Positions 1 to 12,500 of a stretch of 64,000 bases of DNA are shown piece by piece (the first letter of the stretch is position 1; every line of letters begins with the position of its first letter). The notes below the pieces were generated by a model that had not been told where the DNA came from, did not search any database, and was given only the letters and a program-made list of their open reading frames with translations. The position numbers and the translations under genes are program-made. This DNA is from Metallyticus violacea (taxonomy: Eukaryota; Arthropoda; Insecta; Mantodea; Metallyticidae), in contig CM060846.1 in NCBI GenBank assembly GCA_030762175.1, positions 185,806,041 to 185,870,040 on the forward strand, given 5' to 3'.

Positions 1-1531
1 TGGAATTTCCAGTCATTTTTTATTTATTACAGCTTGGCTAGTTTTCACAGAATGATAAATATATATCTACTACTTTTGTAATTGAAGATGCGTGCCTGGC
101 AATACTATACACATTTTCTTTAAACAAAAATTTTTATTGCTGAAACCACCTTTAGTGACAAAAACAGTACTAGGTATAAGCTGAAACAAAGAAAAATTTG
201 AAAAGGTTGAATCATTAGGTAATGTACTATGCAAATTAATAATCAATATGTAATATATCTATTTTCTGTACAATATAATTTGTGGCAATAACTATATATT
301 AGACATTTTTTACGATTGTTATTTATGTATTTTGGAGTAACAGATAAGAACTGAGAGTGTTCCACTGACCGAAATATTATTTCTGTCAGCCCCTTTTTGT
401 ATGTTTTGTTGCTAATAGTGCCTCTTTATTGCATTCACAATTGCAGGAATAATTAGCAAGGATATTGAATGCAATGATAATCAGTCCACATGTAAATTGC
501 AAGGTGTGAATACATCAATGGTTTGCAAAGTATGTTGAATAGTTATAACAAAAATTGACATTACCACATATTTAATATGTAAGGAGTAATGAAACATAAT
601 TTGCATACAGAAATGCTGGACAAGTGCCAGGAAGTTCTGGATAATCAGTAAATTATCTATTATCTATGTGATGTGATTTTATGCAAGAACCATATATAAC
701 ACAGTCATTGTTTTCTTATTCTTTATTTGTTTTATTCATGAATGCTGTGTAACATTTCAGTCCAACAATGTCCCATTTATTTGGGTTGTGAAAATGCCAA
801 AAATTTTGCTCAGAGGCATCTTCTTGCAGGCTTTAAGTTATTTTATATGCCATTAATCTATGACACGGGGCACATGGCTTTACTTTCATTCCAAAGCAAA
901 TACCATACATATTTATTCATTTTAAACTATATATAAATATATAATGTCTTTTGGGTTTATCATACATATGTGTATTATGTACTTATGGTTACAAAATATG
1001 TATTTACAAATAATGCAGTCAAATTACATATTTCTGTACCTGTATAAGAGATAACAAAAGATTAGGCAAACTTAAATATATGCACATAAACTTTGTGCTG
1101 AAAATCCTGATTGTGCAATCTTTGTAATTCATATTTTGTATTAAACTGTCTTATTGGTCTTCCTAGCCTGATAGAGGTACATAAATGCAATGAAATGGCA
1201 TAATTGAATTTGTTTAATAAATTTAAAATAGTTTTTAACATTGGGATGAAAAAAATCTGCTATTATCTGTATTTATGATATTTTTTGACAAATTATTTTA
1301 TGGAAAATGGTGAGTTAATGGATTGCAGGATAAAAATATTATAAAAATTGCAATAACATTATGCTAAAGTTATCACTTCTTTAACTTCTAAACAACAAGA
1401 CATTTACAATCGCTGACATTCAGAACTGTTAAAAGTACATTTAAATTGGAGCACACAGTGTGTTTTACATATAAAATATATGTATGCTTAAGCTTAAATT
1501 TTAATGAAAATCGTTTCCAATAGATGAAGAC
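1..1531. repeat. Left copy of a long direct repeat (partner 62488-64000)
   Basis: This segment is repeated almost base for base, in the same orientation, at 62488-64000. A few single-base differences and small indels (the right copy is 18 bp shorter overall) separate the two. The right copy runs off the window end, so the true length is unknown. No protein domain is recognisable inside; the short open frames carry no motif and differ between copies. The two copies could be the ends of a tandem duplication of about 62.5 kb, a recently dispersed long repeat, or an assembly or haplotype duplication. Confidence 0.93.
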
Positions 1532-1630
1532 ATAAATGTGAATGTCTGATAATGTGTATATTACAAGCATAATTTTGGTGCAGTTAAAATGCTTATGTTC
1601 AAGTGTAGGTCAATCAGGGAGCAAGCAGAG
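1370..1630. repeat. Dispersed repeat, diverged relative at 10960-11250
   Basis: The stretch from the 'acttctttaacttctaaaca' region onward aligns with 10960-11250: shared order of motifs such as the 'gctgacattcagaact' and 'gatgaagacat' blocks, with many substitutions. The second half lies outside the 1-1531 direct repeat as seen here. The family is not identified. Confidence 0.5.
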
Positions 1631-3821
1631 AAGAGAAGAAACATGCACAGTGCAATAACAGTATAATCAGTTAAGTCAACAAATAATCAGTGTTAGGAAT
1701 GCTAACTGAAATTTCATCAAGGAAAGAAAATTACTCCAATGGAGTGATCCCAATAATTATATTAAAAACTAATATTAAACAAGCAATTACATAACCTTGA
1801 CTATTTTCAATTTATTTGATCTCTGATTCTTATTCTTTACCACATCCTACACTTGAAATAAACCGTCATAGAAAAGATGGTATGTACATAGGATTATTTG
1901 TCTAAAGTGGTGTTTGTAATATTGAAATTTTTCTGTTTGCAATTTTATCAAGCTATAATATTTTCTCTCCAGTCGCATATTATGTTCAATTGAAAAATAC
2001 CCAAATGACCTTCTTTGTAATGAAAATTTGATGAGTTCTTTCTTCAAAGGAGTCATTATGTGTTTCTTGTTCATATTTCAATAAAGAAACCATACAATAT
2101 TCATGCATCTGAAGCAAACCTCATTAGTACTGAATTTGTTCATTTTATAGCTTATTTCTGGGAGTAATTAAGTCATAAATATCTTTCTGCTCCATTTCTG
2201 TAATCCAGTACTTTCCTTACTTTGATGCCATGACCACGGTGTACCTACTTGATGGACTGAATATATATATGTTGATTAAAACGATATGTCCAGGACATTA
2301 AGAGCATGTAACACATGGTTAGAACAAGACCATACCTATTTTGTGCTCAACAGGTGTCAAAACATCAATCAAACTTCTTGGATTATTTTCAGATGATTAA
2401 ACAGACATGGTGCCACTTCAGATGCATCATGGCCAGCCGACCCTTCTCACCACCTAAAGCTCCCAGGTGTCCTATTTGAAATATTTTGCACAGTCAGATG
2501 ATAGAATGCCAGTTTTCCTTTAAAAAATATTGTTTGGCTTTGCTTTTTGGGAGGTATCAAACTGTTTCCAAAAGAAAAACCTGGAAATGGCAAAATTTAC
2601 TAACAGTTTATTGCAAATTAAAATCGTTTTTCAATTGAAATTTCCTCTCTTTTTCAAGAATGTGGGAATAGTATGTTTCTTGAAAATCAATCTTTTCTTT
2701 ACATGTCCTGATATGGTTTAATTTAAAACATTTTTCATACTAGTCCTTTTGCTGGTACATGAAATTTAATGTTAAATTGCTATTACAAATATGCATCAGT
2801 ACTTAGAAATTATTCAGGAATTTTACCTTTCTGAATTCACTTTTCTATATGTGTAACATACATCTATGCAGCATGTAATTCACTGGAAAGGTCTTCTTTG
2901 GTTGTGTCTTTTCTGTTGCAATGGAACTCACTCTATTCAGGAAAAACATTTAATATGATTTATTATTAATTGAAAGCAAATCTGAGCCTTCCTCATGCCT
3001 GGTTCATGTCTTACTGTCTGATCCTCATATGCAACATTGTCATCCTCTTATTTATTAGAATATTGTCAACCACTGTATCTGAAATGTTGAAAGTAGCAAA
3101 GAAAACCCCTTGACTTATCTGCATTCTCTCGTTACCTCTTTTCAAAAAGTAACATTTAGAAGAATTTCTTATGGACTTTCTTTTGTTTTGGTACATGCTT
3201 TCTATTTTAGATATTTCAGGCCTCAAATGTATTATCTTTTATTCCAATAATTCTTATGCATGAAATCTGTCTTTTTTAGTTAAGAATAAATGACATTTTG
3301 AAACGTCATTATGAATAACACCCTTAGCTCCTATAGCCTTATCACTAGTAATACAGCTATGAGGCACATCCCTGTAGCTGTATAATTTTTGTGTTCATTC
3401 TTTTTCCAAATGTTGATATTAGAATCTTTCTCCCTCTTTCTTTGCTTTTTATGAGAATGGCCAACATTTACTTCATCAACTGCTGATGTATTTAAACCAG
3501 TTGCCGCAGTTTCTAAGTCTTGCTGAAAAAGGGTTCCTTCTACTGTCTTGGAAGGTCCCCATAACTGGAAATGTTTGGTTACTTTGGTCATAGTTTTATA
3601 GGTTTTTGGCATACTTATAACCTTTCCATTTGTTCATCTGTGGCTCTGCATAGTTTCTTCACCAAATGCAAAAGAATCTTCATCTGCTGCCGTCAGATAT
3701 ATATCTTGGGACTTCTTCTGAGTCAGACAGAAAATATGCAGCTTTAGGAACAGCAAAATGTCCCTGATAATAATAAATCATCACCTTTATTGAACACTAA
3801 TTATGTAGGTTCAAAAACAAA
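1631..3821. other. AT-rich intergenic stretch without recognisable gene
   Basis: Only short open frames occur. The longest is a 93-codon minus-strand frame at 3331-3612, polar in its first two thirds, then ending in a hydrophobic stretch; it has no recognisable motif and no convincing splice sites. I see no RNA gene or mobile element that I can name here. Confidence 0.5.
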
Positions 3822-3847
3822 TTAACAACAACAACAACAACAAAAAC

Positions 3848-3899
<52 letters not shown>
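3822..3899. repeat. (AAC)n/(AAT)n microsatellite, probable LINE tail
   Basis: A run of AAC units grades into an uninterrupted run of AAT units. It abuts the 3' end of the minus-strand LINE that follows, so on that strand it reads as an (ATT)n tail. The LINE at 25503 has the same arrangement, which suggests the repeat originated as the element's 3' tail. Confidence 0.9.
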
Positions 3900-3902
<3 letters not shown>

Positions 3903-6664
3903 TATTCACCTTTTGGATCATTTACTTGATATGGGTGGGCTTCGTCCAGAATATAATAGAAGCAATTATACTAGATTTATAATATGTCTTATTTAAATTT
4001 CCTATATTCACTTAGTGAATAAAAGGTATTCTGTAGTAGAAAGGCTTAATCTTCTTTATTAAATTGTTTTATATTGGTTATTTCTTTTATATTTATTGGT
4101 AGTTTGTTATACATTTTAATGCCTACATTTGTGAGATCATTTTTTAAAATATTTGTCCTGAAAATGTGAACATGAAGGTCATTTTTCCTTCTTGTATTAT
4201 GAGAATCAATATCTATATTTGTGTATAATTCTCCCTGATGTCTCTTAATATGGTTTACGACCTCTATTATAAAGAGGCAGGATAATGGTAGTATATTATG
4301 TTTCCTAAAACAGGGTCTACAGGATGACATTTTATTTATTCCACTCATAATTTTTATTGCTCTCTTCTGCATTTTAAATGCTCTCTCACATTTTTCTCCC
4401 CAAAATTTTATTCCATATTTTAAATGACTATGAAAATGAGCAAAATATACATTTTTCAATATTAATAAAATCAGTGTTCTTTTAGCATACAACAAACAGA
4501 ACTAGCTTAAGTCACTAAATGATGAGTGTGGGTATCCCAATTAAGGTCTTCATTCACATGCATACCTAAGAATTTTGCTCCTCCCTTTTACTCAATAATG
4601 TTTCATTCATATATAATTTGAGGTTTAATGCTGTTTTTAGATTGCAATTTATGAAATGTCTTGCAATAGTTTTTTCATGTTTATGATTAGTTTATTTATT
4701 TTAAACCAGTTATTGAGGTTATTCATTATCGTGTCTGCTTTATTTTGCATTACAGTATCATTATCTCCTTTTACATAAATGTTTATATCATCAGCAAAAA
4801 GAACCATATCAGCCATTTGAATATTATTAGGCAAGTCATATATATACACTAAAAACGACTGAGGCCCTAGTACTGAACCTTGAAGAACACCTCTCAAAAT
4901 TTCTTTTGTATTTGATCGATAATTACTTATTCTCAGTTGTTTGTCATATTGTAGATACACTACTTGTTTCCTATTGCTGAGATAGGATTCAATCCACCTA
5001 TTCATGTTTCCCTCTAATTCCATATTTATACAACTTGGATATTAGGATTTTGTGGTCTAATACATCATATGCTTCAGTAAGGTCTAAACAAATTCCTATT
5101 GTCAGTATTTTTTGTCCATTGCATGCTGAATTTTATTCACTAATTGAACTATAGCTGATCATATAGACCTGTTTTTTCTGAAACCAAATTGAACATCCAA
5201 AAGAATGATATATTTTTCCAAGAACAATATTAATCTATTGTACACTAATTTTTCAAAAAATTTTCAAAACAGTGATAGTACACTTATTGGACTATAGTTT
5301 TCTTTCTTTGTCTTTTCTCCTTTCTGGTGTAGTAGGAAAGTGTTTGCAATTTTAAGTTTATCAGGGAAGATTCCCAAGTCAAGGGAAAAGCTATATATGT
5401 TAACAAAAGGGACTTTCACCTGTTCTATACATTGTGTAATCACATAGTGTGGTATTTCATCTATTCCAGATGAATATTTGCTTTTCATTTCATTGACTAC
5501 TTTTTGTATTTCAATTTCTGTATTTGGATTTATAAAAATAGAATTATTACTAATTTTTATCTCTGTTATGGTGTTACAGTAACATGTTGAGATTGATTTG
5601 AATGAAGGAGTTTGTCAGCTATATCTGAGAAATAAGCATTGAAAGACTCTGCTATATGCTTAGGACTTCTAATTTTTTTTCCATCATTAATTAATTGTGT
5701 TAGACACTGATTAGTGTTATTCTTCCCAGTTTCTTGGTTTATTATTTTCCACAGTGCCTTTGTTTTATTATTTGCATTTAATATGATTCTTTCATTTTCT
5801 GATCATTTTGCTTCCAGAAATACTATGCAATAGATACTTTTATATTTTTTCACATAACCCTTAAAATCATTATTTATATAACCCTGTTTCTTTAGTCTAT
5901 ACAGCAGCTTTGGCTTATTACTTGAGATTTTTATTTCTTTTGTTCTCCACCCATTTTCGGTTTGACTATTTATATATACTCGTTTTTGTGGGAAGGAAAT
6001 GTTAAACCAGTAGAGAAATATGCTTAAGAAGGTGTTAAATTTTACATTTATATTGCTTTCCTGAAGGATCTTCTCCCAAGTTTCCCCTTTTAATAACAAG
6101 TTAAATAAATGCATGCTTTCTGGATTGAATGTCCTTTTCATACATGTTCCTGTTTTCTCTGTTTGTTTAGTACATACTTCTAATATTTTCCACAATGATC
6201 AGACAGGGCCATATGCTCAACTAATGATTGTTTTTGAATTTTAGATTTGTTGGTGATCATTACATCCAATTATCATTTTTTTGTATCTGTTATTCTTGTC
6301 GGTATCGTTACAGTATTAACTAAATTATATACAGAAATAGCAAATCTTTTAATTTATTTTATTATCCTCCTCCTCCAAATAATCTACATTCCAATCTCGA
6401 CAAATTATAATATTCTTATATTTTCTATTTAGGCCGAATAGAACTGGATCTCATTTATTTAAAAATTTATCAAATTATGCATTTGGTGCCATTAAAATGC
6501 ACATGATATCTACCTTCTGATCACTGATCTCTGTCAACGATAGTTCAAAGTTCCTATCTTCCTTGAGATCCTCAAACCAGTCTATATTTCTAGTGTTTAT
6601 ATCTGATCTAACATGTATACACGACCCCCCATCCAACAGCTCAACCGATTTAATAAAGTTCATT
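3900..6664 (-). mobile_element. 5'-truncated LINE retrotransposon relic (CR1/Jockey-type endonuclease-reverse transcriptase)
   Basis: Read on the minus strand from 6664 downward, the translation gives pieces of a non-LTR retrotransposon polyprotein in the right order. An apurinic endonuclease end comes first (about 6663-6475: GGSCIHVRSD, then a degraded CIYRAPN-like end). Next are the reverse-transcriptase fingers (5488-5264: SSGIDEIP, NYSPISVLS), then the palm (5023-4649: RGVLQGSVLGP, LVYIYDLP and the catalytic-type LFADD box). A C-terminal domain follows (4495-4046: CRPCFRKHNILPL, an NTRRKNDLH box, MYNKLPINIKE). These features are typical of the CR1/Jockey group; I cannot fix the clade. Several frameshifts and stops break the frame and the 5' part is missing, so it is inactive. 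The adjacent (ATT)n at 3822-3899 looks like its tail. Confidence 0.85.
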
Positions 6665-6740
6665 TTAGGCCATGAAAGATGTCTGCAAATAAATTTATGG
6701 TTACATGGCTAAGACTGGCAGCATCCAAAAGGTAATTATT

Positions 6741-6810
6741 TATCATCATCATCATCATCATCATCATCTTCACCATCATTATCATCCCCACCCCCATTAT
6801 CATCATCATC
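6741..6810. repeat. (ATC)n microsatellite, imperfect
   Basis: Runs of ATC/TCA units with a short C-rich interruption. It lies just beyond the 3' end of the minus-strand PLE fragment that follows. Confidence 0.85.
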
Positions 6811-6829
6811 AAAAACTTTTGTATTTATT

Positions 6830-7600
6830 TAGCAGAAGCACCAATACAAGAAATTTGCAACTTTCAATATTATTAACAATTTAAAAAATTGAGTCAAAAT
6901 TGTAACATACACACCACTAAAATTCAATAAAATGGAAGACTAGTTTCTGGAGCCATCGCTCCTATCATCAGTTCCTGGTCGACTGCCGGTCTTGTTGTTT
7001 GTGGTAGGTTGATTCATCCCTGGTGGAGGTTTAATGAACTTTTCTATTAGTACATTACTTGGTAGGATTTTGAAATTAAAAACTTTCTCTATATTCTTCC
7101 AAATATAGATGTTTTCCCAGACTGTAGGTTCAGTTTTTCCTTTAATATTTTTAAGTAATTTGGGGTTTTTATTAATGTTATGTTGTTCTTTCCAAAAGTG
7201 CCAAGCTACTGCCGATTTTTCTTCTTGTTTTTGGTTTATATTCCTAATGTGTTCTTTAGCTCTTGTTTTTATGTTTCTTTTGCTCTTTACAACATTAAAT
7301 TTTTCACAATCATTACAGTTCATCTGATACATTCCTGATTTATCTTCTTCTGGTAGGTTATCTTCTTTTTATCTTGAGTTAAGGATATTTTTAATGGAAT
7401 AAATATTTTTTGGAGCCAAAACAATGTTATATCTTTTAAAAATCTTTTGAAATTTATGAAAGGCTGATGGGTGATATGTGAATTTTTTGTATGTTCTGGT
7501 TTTCTCTTTGGTGGGAGAAAGTAAGTACTTATTATCTGTGAAATTTCTAATATGTATATCATTCTGTGGTGAAATAAGTACTCAGGATCTGCATCATTGT
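6830..7600 (-). mobile_element. Penelope-like element fragment (linker and GIY-YIG-type endonuclease end)
   Basis: On the minus strand two frames continue each other with one frameshift. The upstream piece (7562-7320) reads HITHQPFINFKRFLKD and then IPLKISL, the linker preceding the endonuclease in PLEs. The downstream piece (7332-6940) reads MYQMNCNDCEKF, VKSKRNIKTRAKEH, then KSAVAWHFWKEQHNI and VWENIYIWKN. This order matches the C-terminal GIY-YIG-like nuclease of Penelope proteins and the other PLE fragments in this window. The canonical YIG-like residues are degraded here. The reverse transcriptase is absent, so this is a 5'-truncated relic. Confidence 0.8.
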
Positions 7601-7756
7601 CATTAGGTTAGAAACATCCCTTTCCTGAGGAATTTATATTTATACTTTGATCTTACCTCATAAAAGCTGAAATGTATATCTAAAGCAAAAGAAAAATTAT
7701 TAAAATACATCCTACACAAATGTACTGAACGTTTACAATAACTCCCTTTCTTATAC

Positions 7757-8040
7757 TGCTAAGGCGTGGTCAAGGTCCTTAAGGCACGGTCTTGTGAGCG
7801 GGAAGTCTGGGTTGGAATACCGCCAGGACCATCTTCCCTGACTGAGGTTTTTCCAGGGTTTCCTCAGTCCTCATAAATGGCAAATGCGGGGGAGGTACAT
7901 TAAACTTAGGCCTGGAATGATTCCTTCCTTATAAATAAACAGCCTTTTCCAATATATCATTTCATCTCATGTATCATCAGTGTCCATCGCCTGTGGTGCC
8001 TTGTTAGGTTAGCAAAAACGGGCATTAAACACTATTCATT
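7757..8040 (+). mobile_element. tRNA-derived SINE copy
   Basis: The head resembles a tRNA promoter: a GCGTGGTCAAGG A-box-like stretch and, about 50 bp on, GGGTTGGAATACC resembling a B box. The body has a TTTCCTCAGTCCTCAT block, a GGCAAATGCGGG block and a tail with CATTTCATCTCATGTATCATCAG. Four more copies in both orientations occur in the window (11889, 22848, 43165 and 53985), which supports a real family. This is the best preserved copy. Confidence 0.72.
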
Positions 8041-8079
8041 CCACTTGCTTACATAACACTAGGACATGTTCCTGAAGCA

Positions 8080-8443
8080 CTCCCTTCTAACATTAGCTGT
8101 TGGCAAACTACTGGAATTGGTGGCTGGATTCCAAGGTGCTTCTGTTGTGAGCCTGATGGTTTTAGCAGATACCTGCTGAATTAATGCAGGCAGGAAATAC
8201 TAAGATCTATAGGTTTTATTTTTTAAGATGAAAACTTTATCCTAATTGGATAGCTCTATTGAGTTGCAAAGTTCTTTCAGCAACTTAGCATCAGTTTTAA
8301 TTTCATGATATTTTGGTCCAAAAATGAATTACTACGGCTGATTTATCAATGTGCTTAAACCGAATATTTCTAAAGTGTTCTTTTCTCCAAATTTCTAAAT
8401 TTCTCTTCCATTTGCTGATGTATCGCCAATCACAATCTGCACA
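8080..8443 (-). mobile_element. PLE endonuclease-end fragment, left arm of an inverted pair
   Basis: The minus-strand translation gives a degraded YIGKT-like segment, a KNTLEIF block matching EHFRNI in other copies, a TLINQP block matching DKSAV, and the acidic/basic C-terminal tail. The sequence is an inverted copy of 8448-8760, so the two arms could form a long hairpin. Frames are broken. Confidence 0.7.
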
Positions 8444-8447
8444 TTTG

Positions 8448-8760
8448 AGAAAGAACACTTTAGAAATATTTCTTTTAACCAGCTTGATGAATCAGCAGTA
8501 TCTGCTCACTTTTAGACTAAAATTCATGAAATTAAATCATAGGCTAAGCTGCTGAAAGAACTTCACAACTCAATGAAGCTGTCCAATAGGGAGAAGGTTT
8601 TTATTTTATAAAATATCAAAAACTTAATGAAACTTTTCTCCTATGAATAAACTCAGCAAGACCCTACTAGAATCGTTGGTACTGCCATAAAATCATCTTG
8701 GGATCCAGTCATTAATTTTTAGTAGTCGGTCAACAGTTGTTCATGGTGGAAGCCAGTGCT
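8448..8760 (+). mobile_element. PLE endonuclease-end fragment, right arm of an inverted pair
   Basis: The plus strand reads ERTL/KNTLEIF-like, then a degraded DKSAV-AHFW segment, then LLKELHNSMKLSNREK, matching the LHNPIELSTWER block of the PLE at 23079-23914. It is the inverted partner of 8080-8443, with only a few bases between the arms. It ends in the PLE tail, and another PLE fragment in the opposite orientation follows directly. Confidence 0.7.
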
Positions 8761-8769
8761 TCCAAAACC

Positions 8770-9720
8770 AGTCCTATTGCCAAAGTAACATATAACTGAC
8801 TGAGTATTTTAAGTTAATTTGCTGTTTATGGTAGTTTATCTTCTAGTTGTCATTGATGACACTGTTTTAACCTCTTCTCTTGATTGAATTTCTTGATTTT
8901 CTTGCCTAATATTTCTTGGTCATGCCCATTAGATTTGGCTGTTTGTATCATATATGAGTAGTACTCACACTGTATTCAAAAACATTCATGGGTATGTTAG
9001 TGAGTCTATGTCCTTAGCTGTTGCAGACTGCATGTTTGTGTGCTGAGAGGATCAAGCCACTTACCTTGATATAATTTTCAGTGTGCATTTCATCTCTGTA
9101 TATTCCAAATTTCAACTTATGATCTTTAAGTCAAGAAAAGGAATCATGTTGTCTTTTTCTGTTTCACACATGGATTTAATTTCTCTATTTTGCTGGTTTA
9201 GGAAATTAAAGTGTTTTACATTAACAACTGCAAAGACATCATCCTTGTGTATATGCGAGACTTTAAAAATGTATGGTTTAATGATTTAATGATGTGCACT
9301 TCTAAACTACTCATACATAAATCAGCCAGAAAAGCTGATAATTGATTTCCCATAACCAAACACATTTCTTATTTATGAAATTCCCCATTTAACCAGAAGA
9401 AATTCTGACTGATACAGTCTGCGGTTAGTAGTTGGAAGAGCTCTTCAATCTCCTTATTGGTGAATTTCAAAGACTGCAAACATTTTCAAATGAATGTTGG
9501 GAGTTTGCATTTTGGTATGCTGGGAAAAAGTAAACTGACATAAAACATAAGCTAGCACATCATTGTTTTGGAAACCAAATCTTTACTTTTCTCCACCAGT
9601 TCTATGGAATTGCTTATATATAATCTATTAAAACTAAGATGTTTCCAAAATCTCTGGAGGAGTCATTTTGCTAGTTGATAGGATGATGTATTTCTAGAAC
9701 TGATTATTGATGCCATAATA
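8770..9720 (-). mobile_element. PLE reverse-transcriptase fragment, degraded
   Basis: Reading the minus strand from 9720 downward: a FTNKEIEELFQLL block; CISQNFFW; then MGNQLSAFLADL, equivalent to the MGSPLSPFLAD palm motif of PLEs; a damaged YVDD box (HIHKDDVFAVV); then MIPFLDLKI, equivalent to LPFLDV; and a linker with LGKKIKKFNQEKRLK. The order is that of a Penelope reverse transcriptase. Multiple stops and frameshifts make it non-functional. It probably belonged to the same insertion as the minus-strand endonuclease arm at 8080-8443, now split by the plus-strand piece between them. Confidence 0.78.
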
Positions 9721-10099
9721 TTTCCCAGCTTATTTATTTTCACTGGATCATGTGTCCTTGCTATGGTGGCATTATTTTGTTTTAATTTTCATTTTTCCTT
9801 GGGTGGTTGTTGACCCATGTGTTTATACACTGTATGCATTTTTTGAAAGGAGTAGCTTTTATTTGCATGCACCCTTTCCTACTGAGGGAATTTGTTCATT
9901 AATACAATTTTGTTCCCTTTATCTAGCTTTTTATACATTACCAGTTTTTATTCAGTGATTCCAGGATTTCATTGTGTGCTTTACTCCTAAGCATATTTGT
10001 GGGAATGCAATTCAGAATTATCTCTCCTTTTTTGTAATGAATTTCTTGTCATTATTATTAAACCCATTGATCACCACCTACAGAACTATGCTATATACT

Positions 10100-10830
10100 A
10101 CTCCTCCTCATTGTTCAAAAACAACATAATATAAATGATGAAAGCCAATTGGCATGACAAAGAAATTGTAGAGAAGAAAATCAGAAAATTCAAAGAAGAG
10201 AAGAGGTTAAAACAGGTTACAACATTGATAGCAAGAAAAGAGACTACCATTTAGTGGAAATTTACTTATCATTATTGGGCCAGCAAAAATTCAAGAAAAT
10301 ACTTAACAGAGTTATGTATTTCTTTGCTCCATAGTTCTCCAATTTGGCCTAAATAATCTGCTCACTTCCAGTGGAAATCATTTATTTCCTTGATGAGAAG
10401 AAACCCGAAATCAATAAAATCAATTGCTAGAAATGCAAAAATGTACATATTATCAGAACATAAACACGTATTGGAATTAGGGTGATAAAACACTGGAGAA
10501 ACATCAGGTACAATAAGATAGATATACCAGCAGTTGCACATCATTTTAGGAAGATAAAACTGATATAGAAATGGAAATCAAATTAGTGAAAATTGTAAAT
10601 AGACCCTTTGAGTTGGGAGTATAGGAAAAATATTTTATATATAAAAAATATAAAGACAACCTTAGGAACTTTATGATTCCACAGAAGACAAATTAATCCA
10701 AAATTTCATTAAACGTCTATTAGAACAACACCCAATCCATCCAACTAACAAATGCAGCAATCAACTGACAGCTGATGATGAAGGTAATGGTCTGTGTAAC
10801 ATGTTCTATATAATTCAATGGTAAGTGAAA
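10100..10830 (+). mobile_element. PLE 3' fragment (linker to endonuclease end)
   Basis: The plus-strand translation shows HDKEIVEKKIRKFKEEKRLK, a FTYHYWASKNSRK block (FTYHP motif of the linker), NIRYNKIDIPAVAHHF (DKSAVAAHF equivalent), then KNRPFELG-like and KDNLRNF. The same end sequence recurs at 22430-22650. Frames are broken. This fragment faces away from the minus-strand PLE at 8770-9720, forming a divergent pair. Confidence 0.68.
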
Positions 10831-10959
10831 CATAACAGTGTTAAATTGACTCACCAGCTATTTAAGAATCCCATGTAATATTTATGAGCTTTATGAATAT
10901 TTATTTTTAAGACATCATTTTTCGGAGAATGCAGAATGATCCAACTAGAATATTACGAT

Positions 10960-11250
10960 ATGTATAGTAACACAATGCAAAAAATTATAACTTCTCATAC
11001 TTCTAATCAGCAACAAACTTATAATAGCTGATATTAAGAACTATAAAAACCATTTTTTAACTAGGCACACTGCATATTACAAATTGAAAAGTAAATCTAT
11101 TGAAGCTAAAGTGTTACAAAATTTGTTTCCTCTAAATGAAGACATGTGACTATGCATGTGTGATAATTCAGGTACAAACTGAATATTTTGAAATGCTGCT
11201 GAGAGCATAAGGTGCAGATAAAATGTTTATGGGCATGTGAAGACCTAGTG
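10960..11250. repeat. Dispersed repeat, diverged relative of 1370-1630
   Basis: Colinear but diverged match to 1370-1630. No coding content recognised. A 71-codon open frame just downstream (11401-11616) shows no motif I know. Confidence 0.5.
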
Positions 11251-11888
11251 GGGATTATGCAGTGGAGTGAAACATTTTTTTAGATAGTGAGGCCAATTGC
11301 TAGGTTGTTTAATCAATTTGTAAATATGCAGGACAATTGTTTGGAAAATATATATATAAGTTGCAGATAACTTTTGGACAGAAAATTACGAACTTGAAAA
11401 ATGATACAATTTTTAAATGCTGTAGATTCACATACAGAAATGAACACTAATGCAAAATATGTACATCTACAAATACAAAAATCTCATAAAAATCCTGGAT
11501 ATCCCTGCACAAGGGAATACAAATTTAAAGTTCACAGATGTCCACCACAGCCAATAATAATTCCTTCAAAGATTGCAGTAAAACACCTTATAGTTAAAGG
11601 TAGCTTTTCATGTTGACCAATGTATGTGAAACTTGTAATAGTAACATGGTTAAGTGAGTGAAACAGCAATTGTATGTAGTGGTTTCACTCATTATAGCAT
11701 ACTATATTTAATTTTTTGATTTGCTATCTCTAGCAGTTCAAATTATATTGGATTTTAGAAATAAAATGTTTTCTTTGTTCAGAGCATTTCCTGTATCAAA
11801 GTACTAATGACATCATTGATTTTAGAGGATTAATAAATTGCATTGAATTGAATTGAACATTGCTATTTTAAGTGTAATTTCTTTAATA

Positions 11889-12165
11889 TGGTGTTTAATG
11901 TACAGTTTGAATTCTGAGGCATCACATGCAGTGGACATTAGTGGATCATGGAATGAAATGATAATTTAGGATAATATGTTTTTTTTTGAAATAAGAAATA
12001 CTTTAGGTCTATGTTTAGGGAACATTCCCATTTGTCATGTGTGAGAACTGAGGAAATCTGAAAAAAAAAATGTAAAGTCAGGAATGATGGTATTTACAAG
12101 AGTGGAACACCAGAACTCCTGCTTACTAGTCCTCCTGCTTACTAGTCCATGCCTTAACAACCTGT
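11889..12165 (-). mobile_element. SINE copy, inverted
   Basis: The reverse complement carries the ATTTCCTCAGTTCTCACAC block, a GACAAATGGGAATG block and the TTAAGGCATGGAC head of the SINE at 7757. An 18-bp segment near its head (CTCCTGCTTACTAGTC) is tandemly doubled. It lies at the left edge of a block that recurs at 22848-24320. Confidence 0.65.
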
Positions 12166-12500
12166 AACAGTAATATAACACTTGTTAGGCAGCATCTTTA
12201 CATTGGAAGATATTTATAATAGAAGCACTAACGTGCATTCTCTTGGGTGCCTAACGTTAATGGCTTTTCTCCTGAAATACTTTACTAGCAAGTAAATTTC
12301 ATACATAGAGTTGAAACAGAAATAATCCAGTCTTTAGGGGCAAACATTTGCAGATTTTCTTCATGATACTTACCTTGCAAAATAGCTTACCTTCATCTCT
12401 TCATCATATTTAATGCCAATCTGCTTGCAATGCACTGTAGCAGACATTATCAATAAATCCACGAGCAAAATATGTGGCAAAAATATTACATCCTTTTGTA
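12166..12500. repeat. Diverged duplicate of 23915-24320, with a PLE-free site
   Basis: Shared colinear blocks include GGAAGATATTTATAATA, AGCAAGTAA and a TTTGCAAAATAG stretch ending in TCAATAAATCCA. Near its start 'agtaatataacacttgttag' corresponds to the sequence that is split by a PLE in the other copy, so this copy represents the site before that insertion. Confidence 0.68.

Noticed and set aside
3331..3612. 93-codon minus-strand frame as a small protein gene
   Set aside because: No motif, no start or splice context, and length within what AT-rich intergenic DNA here produces by chance.
7109..7327. Plus-strand hydrophobic open frame
   Set aside because: Antisense shadow of the PLE endonuclease fragment on the minus strand.
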